A stretch of 64,000 nucleotides of DNA from Entomortierella parvispora (Eukaryota > Mortierellomycota > Mortierellomycetes > Mortierellales > Mortierellaceae), in contig OY752151.1 of assembly GCA_963573315.1 (NCBI GenBank), forward strand, positions 62,001-126,000, read 5' to 3'. The notes beneath the pieces were generated by a model, which ran no database searches, was not told where the DNA came from, and saw only the letters and a list, made by a program, of their open reading frames with translations. A program made the position numbers and the translations under genes. Positions 60,301 through 64,000 of the stretch are shown in pieces (within the stretch, counting starts at the first letter, position 1; each line of letters opens with the position of its first letter).

Positions 60301-62896
60301 GACTCTCGCCGCGAAGAAAGACCTCGATGGAAAGAAAACACTCTTTCGCGTATGTCTAGATCCGCGCCCGCTCAATGCGCTCTTGCCCGATGATAATTTT
60401 GCTGTCCCACTCATAGCGGATATCATGAATTTTGCGGGTGGTAATGCAATTTTCACCACCATCGATTTACGCCAAGCATACCATCGACTCCCAATTCATC
60501 AGCAAGATCAAAAATTGACGGCGTTCATGCACAATGGCATTCAATACATGTTCAAAAAGGCGCCATTTGGTCTTAAACCTCTGTCAAGCTTATTCCAGCG
60601 AGGCATGAGTCGGATCCTCGGTGACCTACCTTTTGTTTGTAATTTCATTGATGACATTTTAATTGCTTCGAAGAACCGTGAAGAGCATGCATTGCATGTA
60701 AAGACCGTGATCGACCGTCTCACCAAGGCGAACTTGATCATCAACAGAGAGAAATGCAACTTTTTCTCTACACAGGTAGCTTTATTGGGATTTGTAATTG
60801 ATGTCCATGGCAAGCGCGTCGACCCAAACAAGCTGGCTAACATCGATGAATGGGCACCACCAACCACAGGGCAGCAGGTCATGTCATACATGGGTACATT
60901 TAATTTCTTCCGAGAATATGTTCCACTGATCAGTACCATAGCCGCACCTTTGGATGCTCTAAGGAATGCTCCTGGAACATTCAAGCTAAACCCACTTCAG
61001 CTGAAATGCTTCAATACACTGAAGAACCTGTTGGTATCTGCTCCGATCTTGCACTACGCCGATTTTAGCCTGCCGTTCTATGTTGCCACAGATGCATCGA
61101 ACTATGGTATCGGTGCTGTATTATATCAGCTGCCAGACGGAGAGGTGAACCAAAAAAATATTCGATACATCGTTTTTGTTGCAAGGTCACTCCAACCAAG
61201 CGAAAGAAATTACTCCGCAACACAGAGAGAGTTGCTGGCTATCGTATTTTCACTTAAGAAACTGCACTACTACCTTTGGGGTCGCCATTTTACGCTTTTC
61301 ACCGATCATAGAGCACTCACCTTCATGCACACTCAGAAAGAGATGAACTCCATACTTACAGCATGGCAAGAGACCATTCTGGAGTACAATTTTAAAGTCG
61401 TTTATCGGCCAGGTGCACTAAACATCTTACCAGATGCACTCTCACGACAGTTCCCTCAAGAACTGTGGACGGCGAAAATTGCGGGCACCGCCCCTAAAAA
61501 AATATATGGCTACGTCCACTTGATCCAAGACAAGGACACCCCAAGGGATATCGCTCCTGAGAAGAACAGACAGAGTCTACTCAAGGAAGTACACAGCTTA
61601 GGCCACTTCGGGGCCAATGCTATGGTTAAATCTATTCACGCGAAGGGCAAAACTTGGCCGTATTTGGCAAAAGATTGCTTGGAATATGTTCAACGTTGTC
61701 ACCAATGCCAGCGTGTTAATATCGCTCGCAAGGGATACCACCCTTTGTCTACCATTTACGCTCATTTACCAGGTGAACACATGGCAGTAGATCTAGCCGG
61801 ACCATTCCCTGTGAAAGGAAACGAGAAGTATCGATACCTACTCGTGCTTGTTGATGTTTGTACTAGGTTTGTGTTCTTGCGACCAATTCCGAATAAAGAG
61901 ACTATCACGGTCATGACCACTTTATACGACATCTTCACGGTCATCGGTTTCCCTCGAATCCTTCAATCTGACAATGGTAAAGAGTTCGTTAGCAAGATCA
62001 TGAATGAGATGACTAAGACTTTTCAAGTGCAGCATCGTCTTGTCACCCCATATCATCCTCGTGGTAACGGAGTCGCTGAGAATCATGTCAAAACGGCATG
62101 TAACATCATTCGCAAAGAGTGCCAAGATCAGAAAGACAAGTGGGCACAGCATGCGCCGAGGGCTCAGCTCGCTATGAATACCAAGGTCGCTGCGCTTCAC
62201 AACTCTTCACCTTACTCGTTATTCTTTGCACGTCAAGCCAATGGTGTTAGCAAATATCCAGTCGACAAAGAGGGAAACTTATCCCAGGAGGAGCTCTTTA
62301 AGCGCTTCGATTACATGAACGAAGTTGTCTTTCCAGCTATTGAGACCAGAGTCAAAACGTATCAACGCCGCAAGGCTGATGAATTTAATCGGATGGTGCT
62401 ACTCAATGAGTTTGCGGATGGTGCGAAGGTTATGTCCTTGGACCCAATCAAGGGTGATAAACTTGCAGCCAGATATGAAGGACCCTACACTGTTGTGCGT
62501 AAAACCACAGGTGGATCGTACATCTTAAAAGATGGAACGGGTGAAGAATTAGGCCGTGGGTTTGCCCCTTCTCAACTAAAGTTAGTCTTAGACGACTTTG
62601 AAGAGACTAACGTTTACGAAGTGGAAAAAATTCTCGACCACAGGGAACAGCCTGGGGAGGGAGTAGAGTACCTGGTTAAATGGAAGGGATTTGAGAAGGT
62701 CCGAGATCGAACCTGGGAACCTCCAGAAAGCTTTAATGAGAGGACATGCATTACAGACTACTGGAAGAGTCGCAATCGTCCAGAAGTGCAGTCCTCGATG
62801 CAGAACTCGATTGATTCTCGCCAGACAGCAGAGAAGCGTAAGAGGACGGTTAATGAGCAAGAGTCTAGCTCAGAACAACGTTGTGATGTTGTCTAA
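57359..62896 (+). CDS. Element D Gag-Pol polyprotein (single ORF)
   Basis: One frame of 1845 residues covers Gag and Pol without a frameshift. The first ~450 residues are Gag-like and helical, followed by a long charged linker with K-R-R-K-E-K-K. No CCHC zinc knuckle is visible. The protease has L-L-D-T-G-A (near 59686), the reverse transcriptase F-I-D-D (near 60646), RNase H A-T-D-A-S-N-Y-G, and the integrase an HHCC finger with V-D-L-A, S-D-N-G-K and H-P-R-G-N-G-V-A-E. A chromodomain (Y-E-V-E-K-I to R-T-W-E-P-P) is near the C-terminus. One ORF and no zinc knuckle resemble Tf1. The last four codons and the stop come from the adjoining family B LTR, so the natural C-terminus is lost or altered. 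Confidence 0.93.
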   Translation: MSVTDETSNVSGDIQRLSLNQGEGMEVDMDAEIVPIDLEQAQLSLATCQYELRIATGTLGKLWIMLEDRSSTDEAKAKLQVQSTKVEADKEALESKVAKWTSIVRGLTVSSAPRPAATAEGTEVNNEIVIQNGGKSMTLTLDAEYTRFFHDSVIKEKLALFTEANRRQYPNVISDALVFVHKAQELAFAKMGDAAEGIGGRVLTILCLDGRISSLFVKQIGKLPKHLPWEKATSIFISCALTPLEKIVAIEKFAQNGRDKNEGYVEYGYRLETMTGIYQVAELAQCADITETLRTSIPSLTLSVLEMGEVVRHILTHLQIPIPDTKSLPFLLNGLKNLHGPDDTLLYRAAQDKRKRVRDASEGDEDRTQTSRNKKNRFNGQGHGKEKNHGDSHTLTHDNGESVNSSPVRQSQRPPFGNKTYIPAKAQHHEGKLLDEQRQMRENVVSNQGAVNDGTTSLYPQKVPTVETEAITAAEARVTEADTKAITSSKAIDVSVKGYSSISISDAIMKVHTVAESHNKAMKELHSRQQKAERRKRRKEKKTAAKLAAMQSSGEGESNAEREEGNELHGEEERGMRKTSHETSSLKPNEENCIAAEYREESDIGDGLVPDLMDDADSLDHKNLCVYSSLKILPPSHELKLPLPTKGARPESTGVKKVIRNNGVSIQGTEDMIFAETFDTAATAAHLGQINFSSPSRSGCEIPNVGFTDERLQPQMISDPNNLMRNGVAISAYEEADAPGASEQKGTPVNGASKKGLVDNRYHPKVTLYGDEYYALLDTGATHSLISPALVKKYSIPINKKTGQIELADESMVDRIGETDIIELVCGKVQVSAPFEVFEQNAPIVIGMDLFTRLGFQLVGMPDPELPSDPIPAPIEDEKPTLKPLTTPDVEKTKEFIKEKEEFIREITGALEENAMIPTSSHCPVPEMKVFLKVPEGVQLFRRSRTFAHAQRPILDDAVDTWLKDDVITLAPPGNAYNNTLTLAAKKDLDGKKTLFRVCLDPRPLNALLPDDNFAVPLIADIMNFAGGNAIFTTIDLRQAYHRLPIHQQDQKLTAFMHNGIQYMFKKAPFGLKPLSSLFQRGMSRILGDLPFVCNFIDDILIASKNREEHALHVKTVIDRLTKANLIINREKCNFFSTQVALLGFVIDVHGKRVDPNKLANIDEWAPPTTGQQVMSYMGTFNFFREYVPLISTIAAPLDALRNAPGTFKLNPLQLKCFNTLKNLLVSAPILHYADFSLPFYVATDASNYGIGAVLYQLPDGEVNQKNIRYIVFVARSLQPSERNYSATQRELLAIVFSLKKLHYYLWGRHFTLFTDHRALTFMHTQKEMNSILTAWQETILEYNFKVVYRPGALNILPDALSRQFPQELWTAKIAGTAPKKIYGYVHLIQDKDTPRDIAPEKNRQSLLKEVHSLGHFGANAMVKSIHAKGKTWPYLAKDCLEYVQRCHQCQRVNIARKGYHPLSTIYAHLPGEHMAVDLAGPFPVKGNEKYRYLLVLVDVCTRFVFLRPIPNKETITVMTTLYDIFTVIGFPRILQSDNGKEFVSKIMNEMTKTFQVQHRLVTPYHPRGNGVAENHVKTACNIIRKECQDQKDKWAQHAPRAQLAMNTKVAALHNSSPYSLFFARQANGVSKYPVDKEGNLSQEELFKRFDYMNEVVFPAIETRVKTYQRRKADEFNRMVLLNEFADGAKVMSLDPIKGDKLAARYEGPYTVVRKTTGGSYILKDGTGEELGRGFAPSQLKLVLDDFEETNVYEVEKILDHREQPGEGVEYLVKWKGFEKVRDRTWEPPESFNERTCITDYWKSRNRPEVQSSMQNSIDSRQTAEKRKRTVNEQESSSEQRCDVV

Positions 62897-63923
62897 TGTA
62901 AGTATAGTCTAAGGTCAGCAATGAGCTGGAAGCGAAATTGATAACGAGAAGGAAGATGACTAACAGAAATCGTCGCTTACAGTTGATAGGGACTTTGCTC
63001 TCAGGGCCACAGGGATCAGGCACAACGCTGTTGTATGATCAGATACAGTCTCAAGGAGATAGTACTGGAGATAAACAGGAAGGAGAGAGAGTCAGCAAAG
63101 GGATCAAAAGATAAGCAGAACGAACTGGATGAAAACCAAGGACCACATACCGAAGAGCAGGCAGGTCCTAACGGGATCCAAACAGGAGAACAAAGACTAC
63201 AAGGCTAAGAGCACGACGGCGACTATACTATACTAATAACAACACAGGGGATGGGATGGGATCTAGTCAGTAAAGCAAGGCAAAGGAGATTCTATCTGGG
63301 AAAGGGGACAAGGTCGCCTAACTGAGGGTTCAGAGGAGACTCCGAGATATAACGAGGAGGATGGTTGGTCCCCAAGCACCAATGAAGGCCTCAGGGTGGG
63401 TTGCCAAGATCATAACAGGTCCACTCAGAAGAGATATGACATCGTAAGTATACCTCGCAAATGGCCAATTGATATCGGATAGGCGAGGGTCCAGGTGATC
63501 CTACGGAGCGATCGGAGGGCGGTACAGGACTTGATCAAGGAGGGCTGGCACACGGATGGATATGCTGCGAGAGTGGGCAGGGAGGATCAAGGGAACACAA
63601 AAGGTCTGGGGGATATCCAGGGAACAGTCAAGGCCCAGGGATTCGTATATTGCAACGGCGTCCAAAGGCTGATGGGGTTGAATATTGCAGCAACGCCAAG
63701 GGTAACTGCGAGACAGATACGAGCAGAAGGGAGGTGTTCTGGTGATCAACAAGGTACAGGAGGGAATCGTAAGGGGAAAAGGCAACCAGGAGCAAAGTGG
63801 ACTTTGCTCCCTTTTTTATAGAAAACAGAAAACAGGAACAAAAATAAAAAAATAACTAAATACTAAAAATAACTCTCTCTATCTCGCTCGCGTGGATCTG
63901 GGACCTGGATCCACTACACCACA
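62882..63923 (-). repeat. Family B LTR 4, divergent subtype (minus strand)
   Basis: A 1042-bp LTR in reverse orientation, with ends TGTGATGTTG and CTACACCACA. The outer parts match LTRs 1-3 closely; the central part (about 63300-63780) is strongly diverged, with only patchy similarity. The 10-bp hairpin and TATA box are kept. Its left flank is element D and its right flank is a plus-strand family B LTR, with no matching target duplication. Confidence 0.85.
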
Positions 63924-64000
63924 CCGTCGTGCTCTTAGCCTTGTAGTCTTTGTTCTCCTGTTTGGATCCCGTTAGGACCTGCCTGCTCTTCGGTATGTGG
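63924..64000 (+). repeat. Family B LTR 5' -truncated copy (plus strand) at the window edge
   Basis: It matches 43203-43279 of LTR 1 nearly base for base (one G/T-type change near 63992), starting in mid-LTR at CCGTCGTGCTC. It continues outside the window. Confidence 0.85.

Noticed and set aside
63495-63821. A 108-residue frame in LTR 4
   Set aside because: It lies in the diverged LTR centre, with Gly/Arg-rich composition typical of noncoding reading.
1-64000. tRNA, rRNA, CRISPR or bacterial operon features
   Set aside because: A read-through by eye found no cloverleaf, rRNA segment or spaced repeat array; intron-rich genes exclude a bacterial source. The A-box-like LTR tip has no complete tRNA around it.

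Overview
The window looks like a nuclear scaffold of an early-diverging filamentous fungus. Genes are dense, carry many short GT-AG introns (about 60-110 bp) and often share divergent promoters. An HSPA12-type Hsp70, a bacterial-type RlmN and fungal Ty3/gypsy chromoviruses together suggest Mucoromycota, plausibly Mortierellaceae. The lineage is an inference from gene content, not a proven assignment.

Left gene block (1-9.3 kb): a partial HNH-like protein, a membrane-anchored glutaredoxin, an AN1 zinc-finger protein (Cuz1/ZFAND1 type), an ExoIII/APE1-type AP endonuclease, ataxin-10 and a small single-pass membrane protein. Two of the spacers are bidirectional promoters with GCATGC-rich arrays; the same array recurs near 31.1 kb. 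A T-rich spacer and a 24-bp minisatellite follow.

First transposon island (9.7-15.1 kb): an integrase remnant, then a 5'-truncated and mutated copy of Ty3/gypsy family A.

Middle gene block (16.0-32.9 kb): an HSPA12-like chaperone, a coiled-coil protein with 21-bp repeats, a decayed multi-exon hypothetical gene, a CCC2/ATP7-type copper P-type ATPase, a Thp3/LENG8-like PCI protein and RlmN. I rebuilt exons by joining reading frames at splice sites with matching phase.

Second transposon island (about 34.1-64.0 kb, to the window edge): nested LTR elements. Family A has an intact copy (34792-40796) with two 452-bp LTRs that I see differing at one base, and a CCATT target duplication. Its predicted transcript start is complementary to the site just after the 5' LTR, which points to Tf1-like self-priming. 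Family B has long LTRs (about 1.04-1.06 kb); its full copy lies on the minus strand (43670-52221). It splits a B-type LTR plus leader from the gag-pol of a third element, C. Element D encodes gag-pol as one 1845-residue ORF and ends inside another B LTR. Families A, B and C put pol in the -1 frame of gag; C has a canonical GGGAAAT heptamer.

I recognised no tRNA, rRNA or CRISPR array by eye.
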